Positions 7,537 to 19,957 of a DNA stretch of 64,000 bases are shown piece by piece; positions within the stretch are counted from its first letter, which is position 1; each line of letters opens with the position of its first letter. The notes below the pieces were generated by a model, which saw only the letters and a list, made by a program, of their open reading frames with translations, searched no databases and was not told the DNA's origin. The position numbers and the translations under genes were made by a program. This DNA comes from Palsa-504 sp963769715 (GTDB taxonomy: Bacteria; Actinomycetota; Actinomycetes; Streptosporangiales; Streptosporangiaceae): contig CAVYNE010000005.1 in NCBI GenBank assembly GCA_963769715.1, positions 162,134-226,133 on the forward strand, read 5' to 3'.

Positions 7537-8211
7537 ATGACAGGGCTGAGCATCGCCCTGGCCAACCTGAAGCCGGGCACGGGAAAGACCACATCAGCGG
7601 TCTGGCTGGCCCACGTTTTCGCACAGGCCGGGAACCGCGTGCTTCTGGTGGACGCGGATCCTTCGGGCAGTGCCCTGGAGTGGTCCGATCTCGCGGCCAT
7701 GGACCCGCACCTCTCGGCACCCGAGGCGGCTTTCCCGTTCCGGATCGTGGCCCTGCCCTCGCGCGAACTGCACCGCCGCGTGCCCGAGATCGCCCAGGCG
7801 GACGACGTGGTGATCATCGACACGCCGCAGCTCGAGGACCACATCGGCATCGCCAGGTCCGCGCTGCGGTACGCCGACGAGATCCTCGTCCCGTGCGCGC
7901 CGAGCCCGATCGAGATCAACCGCACCACGCCGGTGCGCGACGAGATCGCCGAGATCGCGGCGATCCGCGACCAGCCCGTCCGCTCGGCCGTACTGCTGAA
8001 CCGGTGCATCGCGCGGGCGCACTCCACCGTCGACGCCCGCGAGGCGCTCGAGCACCTCGGCTACGACGTGCTGGGCACGGTGGTGCCGCGGCGCGAGGTC
8101 TACGCCCAGAGCTTCGGCCTGCCGATCAAGCAGACCGGCTGCGACGTCTGGCGCCAGGTGGCCCGGGACCTCATCGACCGGTGCGCTCCCCTATGCTCGG
8201 TTCGATCATGA
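7537..8211 (+). CDS. ParA-family partition ATPase
   Basis: A 224-residue MinD/ParA P-loop ATPase. The deviant Walker A reads KPGTGKTT (KGGxGKTT in most ParA) at residues 12-19. Walker A' is LLVDADPSGSALEW and Walker B is VVIIDTP. The remaining length is that of plasmid-type ParA without an N-terminal DNA-binding domain. It overlaps the next gene by ATGA, so the two are translationally coupled. Small ParA plus a short basic partner is the arrangement of plasmid or integrative-element partition systems. The chromosomal parAB pair normally lies near gidB and rnpA, which are not here. Confidence 0.88.
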   Translation: MTGLSIALANLKPGTGKTTSAVWLAHVFAQAGNRVLLVDADPSGSALEWSDLAAMDPHLSAPEAAFPFRIVALPSRELHRRVPEIAQADDVVIIDTPQLEDHIGIARSALRYADEILVPCAPSPIEINRTTPVRDEIAEIAAIRDQPVRSAVLLNRCIARAHSTVDAREALEHLGYDVLGTVVPRREVYAQSFGLPIKQTGCDVWRQVARDLIDRCAPLCSVRS

Positions 8212-8501
8212 CGAGTCAGCGAGAACAGCGGAAAGCGCAGATGGCGGCCGCGGCGGCCAGGCGCGCGGAACCCGACGCAGGCCCGGCGGGCCGCACCGCG
8301 ATCCGGTCCAAGCCGGTCAGGATCACCCTGGACCTGAGCCCGGAGCTCTACCGGCAGCTGACGGCCTGGGCGGATTCGGCCGCGGTGACGCTCGACGTGC
8401 CGCGGGTGTCGCTGGCCGACGCGGTCCGGGCGATGATCCGGGTCGCGGCGGACAATCCCGGCGACGTCCTGGACCGGCTCCGCCGCGACCGGGACCAGTA
8501 A
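8208..8501 (+). CDS. Small ParA partner, probable DNA-binding protein
   Basis: A 97-residue protein whose ATG overlaps the parA stop codon. The N-terminus is basic and Ala-rich (MTSQREQRKAQMAAAAARR). The core KPVRITLDLSPELYRQLTAW, followed by a helix and VSLADAVRAMIRVA, has the strand-helix-helix pattern of ribbon-helix-helix proteins. It therefore plausibly serves as the ParB-like centromere-binding adaptor for the upstream ATPase. Function is inferred from coupling and fold pattern, not from a recognised family. Confidence 0.7.
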   Translation: MTSQREQRKAQMAAAAARRAEPDAGPAGRTAIRSKPVRITLDLSPELYRQLTAWADSAAVTLDVPRVSLADAVRAMIRVAADNPGDVLDRLRRDRDQ

Positions 8502-8656
8502 GGCGCGAGATAGAGCCCACGGCGGCCGGGCGGGCCAGGGCGGCTGTCTTAGATCTCGTCGGCCCGTACGAACCTGAACCTGAGGTTTCGCCGACCCTGA
8601 GCTAGTCTGAATCCGGCGAAGAATCGGCTGGGCTTGATACGGCCTGAGAGGAAACC

Positions 8657-8932
8657 TTGGGATTTCGCAGGCTGTGGCGTAGACGGGCCAGGCCGGCGGC
8701 CGCCGTAGGTGCCCTCCCAGACATCTACTCGCTGGCCAGCGATGAGACTAACCGCGGCGGCTACCTGATCACAGAAGAGCCGGACTCCCCGGCGATGGTC
8801 CTAACCGTGCCGCTGCAGAAGAACGATCGGACTAAGGCTGTACGGCACCTGCCCGTATCGGTCAGCCAGAAACACTACAGGAGGGCTAGTTATATCTCAT
8901 TGGCGGCCACGGGGAGGAGTCATGCGAGGTGA
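8657..8932 (+). CDS. Possible small hypothetical protein (TTG start)
   Basis: A 91-residue frame beginning at TTG 8657 after GAGAGG. Its middle (DIYSLASDETNRGGYLITEE) looks protein-like, but base composition is lower in GC than neighbouring genes and the end is arbitrary. No family recognised. It opens the gene-poor 8.5-10.9 kb interval, and could be real or a gene scrap. Confidence 0.3.
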   Translation: MGFRRLWRRRARPAAAVGALPDIYSLASDETNRGGYLITEEPDSPAMVLTVPLQKNDRTKAVRHLPVSVSQKHYRRASYISLAATGRSHAR

Positions 8933-9229
8933 TAAGGGTAGAGGCAGAGGTAGTTCCTGGTCAGCCGCGCCGCATCCGCCGGCATCTGTACCGTATCTTA
9001 GGAAAAGTCAGCTACTAGGCTGGAACGTGGGTGCGCCGGGTGACCGTAGAACGCGTATTCGACTGGGCACAATGGGAAGCCGGACGGCGCGCGGAGCCGT
9101 CAGATCACGGACAGACGGATACGGCCGGGACGGAGACCGGGCCGCCAGGCCACCCGGATCTGACATGAGGACTGGCCGCCCCGGATCTCGGTCGCGTTGG
9201 CGGTGGCTGCGCCGGCATGCTGACGGCGG

Positions 9230-9914
9230 ATGGTCAGCCGCGCTGCCCGCAAGGCCGAGATCACCGAGCTGGCACGCGCGGATGGCCTGATGCCGGCTCG
9301 CTGCCGGACTGCTGTAGCGCCGTCGCGCCGAGATGTCGCAGCCTTCGAGCAAAGAGCCGCCCGATACGAAGAAGGCTGCCTTGGACACATACAACACCAG
9401 ATCGAAAACAAGACGGATATGCTCGAAATAGCCGTCAACCCCGATCAAAGACGAGTGCTCGACATAGGCTGCGGCACCGGATAACTGATAAGGCAGTTGG
9501 CTCGGAAGTGTCTCCAAGCGACGGAGCTGTCGGGCAACGATCGCGCAACAACCATGAACGACGTCGCCGTCGCGCGGGGCGACGCCGTGCGACTGCGGTT
9601 ATCGGCCTGTGTCGCTGAACGGCTGCCCTTCACCACGGGGCCTGGGAGCGCGACGTGAGCAGGACCGCGATCGTCCACTGGCCAGACCAGCACGCAGGCC
9701 TAGCGCATTCGCGAGAGTACTGGCGCCAAGAGATCTTCACGGACTTGCCGACCTAAAAAAGAAATGAATAAAAAAAAAGATGAAAGGAGAAAGTAGCTAA
9801 AAGGAGAGAAAAAGAAAAAAGGATAGTAAGCTGATAAGCGAGACTGGCTACACGTAGATCACCTGGAACGACCTCTACGCCATCATCATCAAGGCCGTGA
9901 CAGCAACGACCTGA
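9230..9914 (+). pseudogene. Decayed class I SAM-dependent methyltransferase
   Basis: Pieces of one methyltransferase occur in order. An N-terminal AFEQRAARYEEGCLGHIQH runs into the SAM motif RRVLDIGCGTG (ending 9481), immediately cut by TAA. A following stretch reads LIRQLARKCLQATELSGND and VAERLPF (to about 9633). HWPDQHAGLA comes next (about 9678-9707), and a C-terminal WNDLYAIIIKAVTATT ends with TGA at 9914. The order matches typical small actinobacterial methyltransferases that end in a ...DLYA(V/I)IIKAV... helix. The section between about 9750 and 9840 is replaced by A/G-rich low-complexity DNA. There are several stops and shifts, so this is not functional as written. Confidence 0.7.
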
Positions 9915-10856
9915 CCCGGAGTCGGAGTCGGATAAAGTAGCGATATTTATCACTGAAACGAAGATGGGTGTAAAACAGGCGATCATACTGTCCTAGTACT
10001 AGGAATCGTAGACGGGAGATTGACAGATCGGCTGTGATGTAGAGTAGTAAGCGTGAAGGAAAAAGAGAAACAGGAGAAATGGAAAAAGAGAGCGCTAGAA
10101 AACGAGAGAATAGAGAGAGAGAGATGGAACGTCGGGAGACGGGTGGATGTGAGCACGAGGACTGTAAAGGCTGTGTAAGGATACCAGAGCTGTCTGCTAG
10201 TGCGGTGTACTCCGGGCCGATGTTTTAAGCCGCGTTTTTCTGTCGCCGTCAGGAGGGGCGGTTGAGGTGCGCGTCCGGGCGCGGGACCGTGGCAGAGTCT
10301 GTGGGTGGATCCGACTAACTAGAGAGTGACCTGACCGATCGCGCGCCATTAGAGTTGAGGCTGTTACAGGGAAATGGTTACGAAACCGGAGTGAAGATCA
10401 GTTTTTGAGTTTGAATATCATCGGAGATGTTCAGTCGTGCGGTTTTTTTTCTAGGTGGTAGACTTGGTTGGGCTTATTTCCGGGCGAAATATGTTTTTTT
10501 TTAGTATCTTGTCGTGATGCTCCGGTCACCGTGTGTATGCTGATCCGTTCTGTATCCGATCTTCATTTTATGCACCGTAGACTTCTCACGGAGCGGCCAA
10601 GATGATATACCAGGCCGCCCGGCCTGTCCAGATTGCGCCGCCGGGCTCGAAGATCTTGTGCGCAAGGACGTTTCCGTGTCGCGTGTTCTCCTGTTTCGTG
10701 TACTGATTATGACAGAGAACTTCAGGCTGACGCTGAGGAACGGACCAGATCCGCGCACCGCGCTATCGAGATCCGCGTGTAGCGGAGCGAGTTTTCTCGT
10801 GACGTCCTGCTCTAGTCGTGTCAGTCCGTTATTGTGGAATTTTAGGCCGTGGGCAG
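9915..10856. other. Gene-free, low-GC, purine-rich stretch
   Basis: No convincing gene on either strand. Composition is far below that of the neighbouring genes. A strand-biased purine-rich block lies at about 10053-10140, and a related A/G-rich block lies at 9754-9835 just before this stretch. Short T-runs occur near 10440 and 10495. It separates the decayed methyltransferase from the typA 3' end. It may be decayed horizontally acquired DNA or a poorly assembled segment. Confidence 0.6.
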
Positions 10857-12748
10857 TCAGATGGCGCGGGAGGCGCGGCCGCGGGCGCGGCCGCGCTCCT
10901 TGGCGTCGAGGATGGTCTTGCGCAGGCGGACCGCGACGGCGGTCACCTCCACGCACTCGTCGTCGGCGCAGAACTCCAGCGCCTGCTCCAGGCTGAGCAG
11001 CCGCGGCGGCACCAGCCGCTCGAGTTCCTCCCCGGTGGACTGGCGGACGTTGGTGACCTTGCGCTCGCGGGTGATGTTGACGTCCATGTCGTCGGGCCTT
11101 GAGTTCTCCCCGACGATCATCCCCTCGTACACCTCGGTGCCCGGGGTGACGAACAACGAGCCGCGCTCCTGCAGGTTGAACATGGCGTACGCGGACGCGC
11201 TGCCGGCCCGGTCCGCGACCAGGGAACCGGTCGCGCGGCCCCGCATGGCCCCCAGCCACGGCTCGTAGCCCTCGAAGACGTGGTGCATGATTCCGGTGCC
11301 GCGGGTCTCGGTGAGGAACTGGGTGCGGAAGCCGATCAGGCCGCGCGCGGGCACGATGAACTCGAGCCTGACCCAGCCGGTGCCGTGGTTGGTCATCGAC
11401 TCCATCCGGCCTCGCCGCACCGAGATCAGCGAGGTCACCGTGCCCAGGTACTCCTCGGGCACGTCCACCGAGAGCCGCTCCACCGGCTCGAAGACGGCGC
11501 CGTCCACCTCGCGCGTGACGGCGGCGGGCCGCCCCACGGTCAGCTCGTAGCCCTCCCGCCGCATCGTCTCCACCAGCACGGCCAGCGCGAGCTCACCGCG
11601 GCCGCGGACCTCCCAGGTGTCTGGCCGTTCGGTCGGCAGCACGGCCAGCGACACGTTGCCGACAAGCTCGCGGTTCAGCCGGTCCCTGACCAGCCGGGCG
11701 GTGACCTTGGAGCCCGACTCCCGGCCGGCCAGCAGTGAGGTGTTCACGCCGATCGTCATCGAGATGGCCGGCTCGTCCACGGTGATCAGCGGCAGCGGCC
11801 GCGGGTCGTCCACGTCGGCCAGCGTCTCCCCGATCATGATGTCCGGGATGCCGGCGATGGCCACGATGTCCCCGGGCCGGCCGAGTCGGCCTGCACCCGC
11901 TCGAGCGCGTCGGTCAGGTAAAGCTCGGAGATCTTGACCCTCTCGATGGAGGCGTCCCGGCGGCACCAGGCGGCCTGCTGGCCGCGCGAGATCGTGCCGT
12001 TGCGGATCCGGCACAGCGCGATGCGCCCCAGGTAGGACGAGGCGTCCAGGTTGGTCACGTGCGCCTGCAGCGGCGCGCCGACCTCGTACGCGGGCGCCGG
12101 GACGGTCGCCTTCAGCATCGTGAACAGCGGCTCCAGGTCCGGCGAATCGGGCATCTCGCCGTCGGCGGGCCGCGTCAGCGAGGCCCGTCCGGCCCGCGCC
12201 GAGGCGTACACGATGGGAAACTCGATCTGCTCCTCGCTCGCGTCCAGATCGATGAACAGCTCGTAGCAGGCGTCCACCACCTCGGCGATCCGCGCGTCGG
12301 GCCGGTCCACCTTGTTCACCACGAGGATCACCGGCAGCCCGGCTTCCAACGTCTTGCGCAGCACGAACCTGGTCTGCGGCAGTGGTCCCTCGCTGGCGTC
12401 CACGAGCAACAGCACGCCGTCGACCATGGACAGGCCGCGCTCCACCTCGCCGCCGAAATCCGCGTGCCCGGGCGTGTCCACGATGTTGATGGTCAGCCCG
12501 GCGTGGTGCACCGCGGTGTTCTTGGCCAGGATCGTGATGCCCTTCTCCCGCTCCAGGTCACCGGAGTCCATGACCCGCTCGGCCACGTTCGCGTTCGCGC
12601 GGAACGCGCCTGACTGCCACAGCATCGCGTCGACCAGCGTGGTCTTACCATGGTCGACGTGCGCGACGATGGCGACGTTGCGCAGATCGTCCCTGGTCGC
12701 GATGGCGGCCGGGGTCGTGGAGTCACGGGGCGTCTGCGTTACGGGCAT
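10857..12748 (-). pseudogene. typA: Translational GTPase TypA/BipA, interrupted by one frameshift
   Basis: The 5' part encodes the GTPase domain: AHVDHGKTTLVDAM (G1), DTPGHADFGGEVER (G3) and NKVDRPDAR (G4). The 3' part, in another frame, supplies the EF-G-like domains and the TypA C-terminus (RGRMESMTNHGTGWVRLEF, EERGRARGRASRAI-like tail). Homology runs from VQADSAG directly into GDIVAIAGIPDI across a C4 run at 11870-11873 (minus strand CCGGGG). Adding a single G restores a 630-residue TypA. ATG 12748 (MPVTQTPRD) is the preferred start, though the frame extends to 12787. BipA binds ribosomes and aids assembly and stress translation. Either a real loss or a homopolymer sequencing error. Confidence 0.9.
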
Positions 12749-12934
12749 GCGTGAGTTCTCGTTCGTTAGGGGTCTGGAGAGCGTCACCGGATCAGGTGAC
12801 CACTTCTAGTGTATTGAACGCACGATCCTACCCATCATTCCCGAACGGGCCGTAGTGCGTGCCCTGGGCTCCGCTCTCACGTCACGAGACCGGACGGGTG
12901 TTCCAGTGCTCGGCTTGTGCCGTGTTCGCGATGC

Positions 12935-13741
12935 TCATCTATCGTGTCCTCGCCGGTGGATCGTGCCTGCCGAGTCCGTGATCGCACCCACCCTTACCTC
13001 CTCGAGCGCGGCCTGGAGCCGGCCGTCGTCGCCAGCGGAACCGGCGCGCTCGGCCAGTGCCGCGCCGAGCCGGTCTGCCAGCGTGCTAGCTACGCCTTGG
13101 AGCAGCAGGGGCCGGCCGCGCCTGAGCAGGTCGGGCAACTCTCCGGCGCGGCTGGTGGCCGAGACCGGCGCCCAGATCCGGTCGATGATCAGGCTGGCTA
13201 GCGCGCCCGCCAGCGCGCCGAGGTCATCAGCGAGTACCTCGATCAGGTCAAGCGCCTCGCCGACCGGGACGCCTGCCCGCACCCAGTTGGCCACTAGGCC
13301 GAGCAGCGCGGGGCTGCGCACCACGAAGTGGTCCTCGCCGTGCGGGCGCACGAGCCCGATCTGGCTAGCGCGGCTGAGCGTGGCCGGGTCCAGCGCCGGC
13401 AGCCGCTGGAGCAGCTCCGCCCGGGTCAGCCGTAGCGGCGTCTCGTCCAGCGCCGCCTGGCTCTGCTCGACGCCGAGCAAGGTAACCAGGTCCGTTCCGC
13501 TCTCCCACGCCCCGAGCAGGTCGCGGATCCCGGCCAGCGAGTAACCGCGGCGCTGCAGGCGGGCGATGAGCTGCAGGCGCTGGACATGCCGGTCGCCGTA
13601 CAAGCCCAGGCGTCCCCGTCGTTCGGGCGGTGGCAGCAGGCGCATCGTGTGGTACTCGCGGATGGTACGGACCGGCAGCTGGACCCGCCGGGCCAGGTCG
13701 TCGATGGTCAGCGGTTGGCCCGTCTTCGCCGCGGCTGTCAT
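12935..13741 (-). CDS. MerR-family transcriptional regulator
   Basis: A 268-residue regulator with an N-terminal winged helix of MerR type: TIDDLARRVQLPVRTIREYH then LPPPERRGRLGLYGDRHVQRL. A helix (LIARLQRRGYSLAGIRDLLG) then leads to a longer effector region. No cysteine cluster for metal sensing is evident, so an organic ligand is more likely. It is transcribed divergently from the phosphotransferase at 13788 across a 46-bp palindrome-rich gap. Confidence 0.88.
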   Translation of the reverse strand: MTAAAKTGQPLTIDDLARRVQLPVRTIREYHTMRLLPPPERRGRLGLYGDRHVQRLQLIARLQRRGYSLAGIRDLLGAWESGTDLVTLLGVEQSQAALDETPLRLTRAELLQRLPALDPATLSRASQIGLVRPHGEDHFVVRSPALLGLVANWVRAGVPVGEALDLIEVLADDLGALAGALASLIIDRIWAPVSATSRAGELPDLLRRGRPLLLQGVASTLADRLGAALAERAGSAGDDGRLQAALEEVRVGAITDSAGTIHRRGHDR

Positions 13742-13787
13742 AGCTAGACAGTATCAGAAAACACTGTTACAGTAAATACCGTGACGG
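13742..13787. promoter_or_regulatory. Divergent operator/promoter between merR and the phosphotransferase
   Basis: This AT-rich gap holds ACAGT-(10)-ACTGT (13747-13766) and an immediately overlapping ACTGT-T-ACAGT palindrome (13762-13772). Dyads between closely spaced divergent genes are the expected binding site of a MerR dimer. Confidence 0.5.
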
Positions 13788-14809
13788 TTGACGACTGGCA
13801 TGGCCGGGCGGCTGATTGGGGTGCTGCGGAGCGCCACCGGCACGCCGGGCCTTGAGTACGAGCGCCGGCCCGAGCCGATGCAGGGCGGCTTCTGGGCCGA
13901 GCTCCTGTCGTTCTCGCTCGTGAATCCGCCGGATGGCTGGCCGGCCGAGCTTGTCGCCCGGCTGATGCCCGACCCGGGGCGGCGCGCAAGGAGACAATGT
14001 GCAGCGCGCGGCGGCCGCCGCGGGTTTCCCGACGCCGTTCGTGCGGGCGGCCGGCGGTCTGGAGTGACGGCCTCGGCCGGGCGTTCATGGTCATGGACCG
14101 GGCTGCTGGCGGGTCGGCGCTGTCCGGTCTGGACGGCGGGCTGACCCCGGCCGCCGTGCCGCGCCTGCTGCGCCGGGTCCCAGAGCTGCTGGCCGGGTCG
14201 ATGGCGCGGCTGCACGCGCTCGACCTGGACCTGCGTGCGCGGTGAGCTGGAGCAGGTTCGCGAGGTGCCGGTCACGGTGCCGGGCCTGCTCGGCGCGCTG
14301 GCGCGGTTCGCCGATGAGTTCGGGCGTCCGGACCTGGCCGACGCGGCCCGCTGGCTGGCGGATCACCGGCCTGCGCCGGCTCCGGACGTCATCTGCCACG
14401 GTGATCTGCATCCGTTCAACCTGCTCGCCGACGGCGCCCGGGTGACCGTGCTCGACTGGAGCACAGCGCTGCTCGCGCCGCGAGCGCACGACGTCGCGTT
14501 CACCTCGCTGCTGCTCAGCGAGCCGCCGCTGCACGTGCCGGGCTGGCAGCGGCGCTCGTCCGGATGTTCGGCAGGCTGCTGGCCCGGCGGTTCGTCCGCG
14601 GCTACCAGCGCCAGGCGGCTACCACGGTCGGGTCCGCCGAGCTGAGATGGCACCAGGCCGTTGTCTGCCTGCGCGCGCTCGTCGAGGTGGCCGGATGGGA
14701 ACATGAGGGCGTAGCCGACACGCGCGCCGGGCATCCGTGGCTGGTGTCCGGGCCGGTCTTCGCCTGGCGGCTCACGACCCTGACCGGGGCTCCGGTACGG
14801 GCACGTTGA
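13788..14809 (+). pseudogene. Aminoglycoside-phosphotransferase-like kinase, several frameshifts
   Basis: Fragments in successive frames join into one APH/choline-kinase-fold protein. They are LEYERRPEPMQGGFWAEL, a VQRAAAAAGFPTPFVRAAGG segment, LGRAFMVMDRAAGGSAL, GELEQVREVPVTVPGLLGAL and the catalytic loop ICHGDLHPFNLL (Brenner motif). The metal-binding VTVLDWSTALL follows, and GWEHEGVADTRAGHPW closes at 14809. At least four shifts occur (near 13985, 14065, 14240 and 14560). Substrate unknown; members phosphorylate antibiotics or small metabolites. The MerR regulator next door is likely its control gene. Confidence 0.75.
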
Positions 14810-15026
14810 GCCGTGCGAGGCGCTGGCCGCCGAGCTGACCGAAGCCGGCGCATGGCCGCGAACCCGCCGAGGTAACTACGGCGGGGCTAGTGACGGTCAG
14901 TCATCGCAGCGTGACAGGCGTTCCCGCGGAAACGCCTGTCGCTCGCAACGGCGCGCCGCAGCCCCACGACGCTCGTCAGCGCAACCTGGGAACTAGCCGT
15001 TACCTGCAGCTTGGCCGGGTCAAGGG

Positions 15027-15902
15027 TCAGGGCGCACTTTCCAGGCCGCCGTGTTTCGCCAGGTACTGGCGGATCTGCTCTAGGTTGTAGGCGGACGATT
15101 CGCGGGCTCGTTCCTCCCAGGCGAAGACGCAGACGCATGCGATGCCGTCGAAGTCCACTTCGGTGAGGGTGCGGAAGAACAGGTCCCAGTCCACGTCGCC
15201 CTGGCCGATGTCGAGATGCTGGTGCACGCGGGCGGACGAGCCGGGCGGGTTCACGATGTAGCGCAGGCCGGACGAGGCGCGGTGGTCGAACGAGTCCGCG
15301 ATGTGCACGTGCGTCAGGAGCGGCCCGGCGTACTTGATGATTCCCTCGATGTCACCGCCCTGATGGAAGGTGTGCGGCGCGCAGTACAGGAACGACACCC
15401 AGTCCTTGTCGATGCCGCGGACGAGATCGACGCCCGCCCGGCCGTCCTCGACGAAGTCGTCCGGGTGCGGTTCGAGCACCAGCCGGATGCCTTCGCGCTC
15501 GAAGACGGGCAGCAGTTCCTCCAGCGAGCGCCAGAACTGGGCCTCGCTGACCGAGGGCGCCTCGGGCCGGCCGTTGAACTCGGAGTTCATCACGTTCACG
15601 CCGAGGTCGACGGCGATCTGGATGGCCCGCTTCCAGTAGCGCACCGCCGCCTGGCGCTCGTCCTCGTCCGGGCCGGACCACCGGTACAGCGGCAGCACCG
15701 AGGAGATCTGCACGCCGGCCGCGGACAGCGCCTTGGAGAACGCCGCGATCTGTGCCTTGTCCGCCCGCGGGTGCAAGAAGAACGGCAGGAAGTCCTCGCG
15801 CGGCGAGAGCTCGATGTAGGAATAGCCGAGGTCCGCGACCAAGCCGGGCAGGTCGGTCAGCGGGACCCGGCGGAACATGTAGGGGTCGAGCGCGATCTTC
15901 AA
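15027..15902 (-). CDS. iolH: Sugar phosphate isomerase/epimerase, IolH-like
   Basis: A 291-residue TIM-barrel of the xylose-isomerase-like family. It begins MKIALDPYMFRR, has the metal-ligand pattern LVLEPHPDDF and HVHIADSFDH, and ends FDGIACVCVFAWEERA, as in inositol-cluster IolH proteins. The start is TTG 15902, directly after the iolG stop (TAATTTG). It is the last gene of the iol cluster. The exact reaction of IolH is not settled. It is proposed to act on inosose or keto-inositol intermediates. Confidence 0.85.
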   Translation of the reverse strand: MKIALDPYMFRRVPLTDLPGLVADLGYSYIELSPREDFLPFFLHPRADKAQIAAFSKALSAAGVQISSVLPLYRWSGPDEDERQAAVRYWKRAIQIAVDLGVNVMNSEFNGRPEAPSVSEAQFWRSLEELLPVFEREGIRLVLEPHPDDFVEDGRAGVDLVRGIDKDWVSFLYCAPHTFHQGGDIEGIIKYAGPLLTHVHIADSFDHRASSGLRYIVNPPGSSARVHQHLDIGQGDVDWDLFFRTLTEVDFDGIACVCVFAWEERARESSAYNLEQIRQYLAKHGGLESAP

Positions 15903-15903
15903 A

Positions 15904-16919
15904 TTACTGGGCCTTCGCGTAGAAATCGGGGCGTTCGGGCATGGTCACCGCGGTGCGCTGGCCGGTGCGCAGCGCCTCCAGGGCGCTGTCGGTGACCGCG
16001 GCGGCGGCGTAGCCGTCCCACGAGCTCGGGCCGGTCGACGTCCCGGCGGCCACCGCCGTGAGCCAGTCCTGGAGTTCCGCGTCGTAGGCCCGGACGAACC
16101 GGTCACGCCAGTCGACGGGGACCCGGCCGCCGTGCCGTCCGGCCGCCCGCAGCGTCACCTCGCTGACGTCGGCCAGGGCCACCGTGCCGGTCTCGCCGAC
16201 GACCTCGCCGCGGACGTCGTAGCCGTACCGGGCGTTGAGGAACAGCTCGTCGTCGACGAGTACGCCGCTGGCCATCTCGAGCACCAGGATCAGCGGATCC
16301 TGCAGGTCGGCGGCGGCTTGGCCGCTCCGGCGCGGCTTCAGCACGCTGGCCGCCACGATCTCCTCCCCGAACAGCCACCGGACCAGGTCGATCTCGTGTA
16401 CGGCCGAGTCGCTGATGATCATCTCCGTGGTGAAGCCGTACGGCGGCACGGACGGGTTGCGGTGCGCGCAGTGCATCAGCAGCGGCGCGCCGATGCTGCC
16501 GTCCTCCACGGCGGCCTTCATGGCTAGGTAGCCCACGTCGTAGCGGCGCATGAAGCCGACCTGGACCAGCCGACGGCCGGCGGCCATCTCGGCATCCATG
16601 ATCCGCAGGCAGGCGTCGCTGGTCGGCGCGAGCGGCTTCTCGCAGAACACCGGCTTGCCGGCGCCGATCGCCGCGACGACCTGCTCCTCGTGGGCCGGGC
16701 CCCAGGACGCGACGAGGACCGCGTCCACGCCAGCGTCCGCGATGAGATCGGCGGCCGTCGCGTGTACTGCCGCGCCGGGCAGGCCCGCCGCGGCCTGCCC
16801 GGCGCGGGCTGTGTCGACGTCGTTGACGGCCGTGACGGATCCGCCGGTGAGGACCTGCGAGATCCTGCGGATGTGGTCCTGGCCGATCATGCCGACGCCG
16901 ATGACGCCAACCCCGACTG

Positions 16920-16923
<4 letters not shown>
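15904..16923 (-). CDS. iolG: myo-Inositol 2-dehydrogenase (Gfo/Idh/MocA family)
   Basis: A 339-residue oxidoreductase with an N-terminal Rossmann motif GVGMIG (8-13), the family hallmark CEKPLAP and the catalytic EIDLVRWL segment. It oxidises myo-inositol (or an isomer) to 2-keto-myo-inositol with NAD+, the first step of the pathway. ATG 16923 overlaps the iolE stop (ATGA), so the genes are coupled. Several Gfo/Idh paralogs use scyllo- or chiro-inositol, so the preferred isomer is uncertain. Confidence 0.9.
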
Positions 16924-18838
<1,915 letters not shown>

Positions 18839-18842
<4 letters not shown>

Positions 18843-19897
18843 GCCGCTGCCTCCGCACGACGCCGGATAAAGGTGTTGAGCAGGATCGCGCCCAGCAGCA
18901 GCAGGCCCACGAAGGTCTGGAACCAGTCGGGGTTCCACCCGGCGTAGACGATGCCCTGGTTGACCATGCCGAAGATCAGCGCGCCGATCGCGGCGCCGAC
19001 CGCGGACCCGTAGCCGCCGGTCAGCAGGCACCCGCCGACCACCGCCGCGATGATGTAGACGAATTCGTTGCCCACGCCCTGGCTGGTCTGGATGGTGTTG
19101 AACAGGAACAGCGTGTGCATGCCGGTGAACCAGGCCATCAGGCCCACCGCCATGAACAGGCCGATCTTCACCCTGCCCACCGGCACGCCCACCGCCCGGG
19201 CGGACACCGGCGAGCCGCCGGCCGAGAAGATCCAGTTACCGATGCGGGTCCGCAGCAGGATCCAGGTCGCGATCGCGACGAAGACGAGCCAGTAGATCAC
19301 GCTGGTCCTGATGTTCACCCCCCCGACGGTGAAGCTGCCCGAGAACACGACCCGTGCGGAGCTGAAGCCCTGCAGGGTCGAGATGTCCGGGCTGGCCACC
19401 TGGTTGGTGATGGTCTGGGTCAGGGCAATATTCAGCCCCTGGAGCACGAAGAACGTACCCAAGGTGACCAGGAAGCTCGGGATCCCGGTCTTGACCACGA
19501 TCCAGCCGTTCAGGAACCCGATCAGCAGGGACAGGCCCAGCGCGACCAGCACCCCGACCCAGGCGTTGGTGGTGAACTCGTAGCTGAACAACGAGGCGCA
19601 CAGCGCCGAGCTGGTGACCGCGACGCCCGCGGACAGGTCGAACTCGCCGCCGATCATCAGCAGCGCGATCGGCGTGACCATCAGGCCGTAGGTCGAGGTG
19701 ACGTACAGCACGCTCGAGAACGAGGACGCGTTGCGGAACGGCGGCGCGACGATGAAGAAGAAGACGTAGATGACGATGGCACCGGCCACCGCGCCGGCCT
19801 CGGGACGGGCCAGCAGCCGGGCCATGCCCGACTTCCGGCCGAACCGCTCATCGCGGATCGGCGGCGGGGTGACAGGAGCTTCCGCTGTCGCAGTCAT
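18839..19897 (-). CDS. Sugar ABC transporter permease
   Basis: A 352-residue multi-pass membrane protein of the RbsC/branched-type permease family, with about eight to ten hydrophobic segments. Recognisable stretches are GGEFDLSAGVAV, TLGTFFVLQGLNIALTQ and the cytoplasmic EAA-like loop GGSPVSARAVGVPVGRVKIG. The C-terminus AILLNTFIRRRAEAAA is positively charged. ATG 19897 has AGAGAGG 5 nt upstream. It sits between the binding protein and the ATPase in the inositol cluster, so inositol is the likely substrate. Confidence 0.9.
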
Positions 19898-19957
19898 GAA
19901 AACCTCTCTTTCTGCGTGCGGGGTCACCTGAAGGGGGTGACCCCGCACGACAATCTC

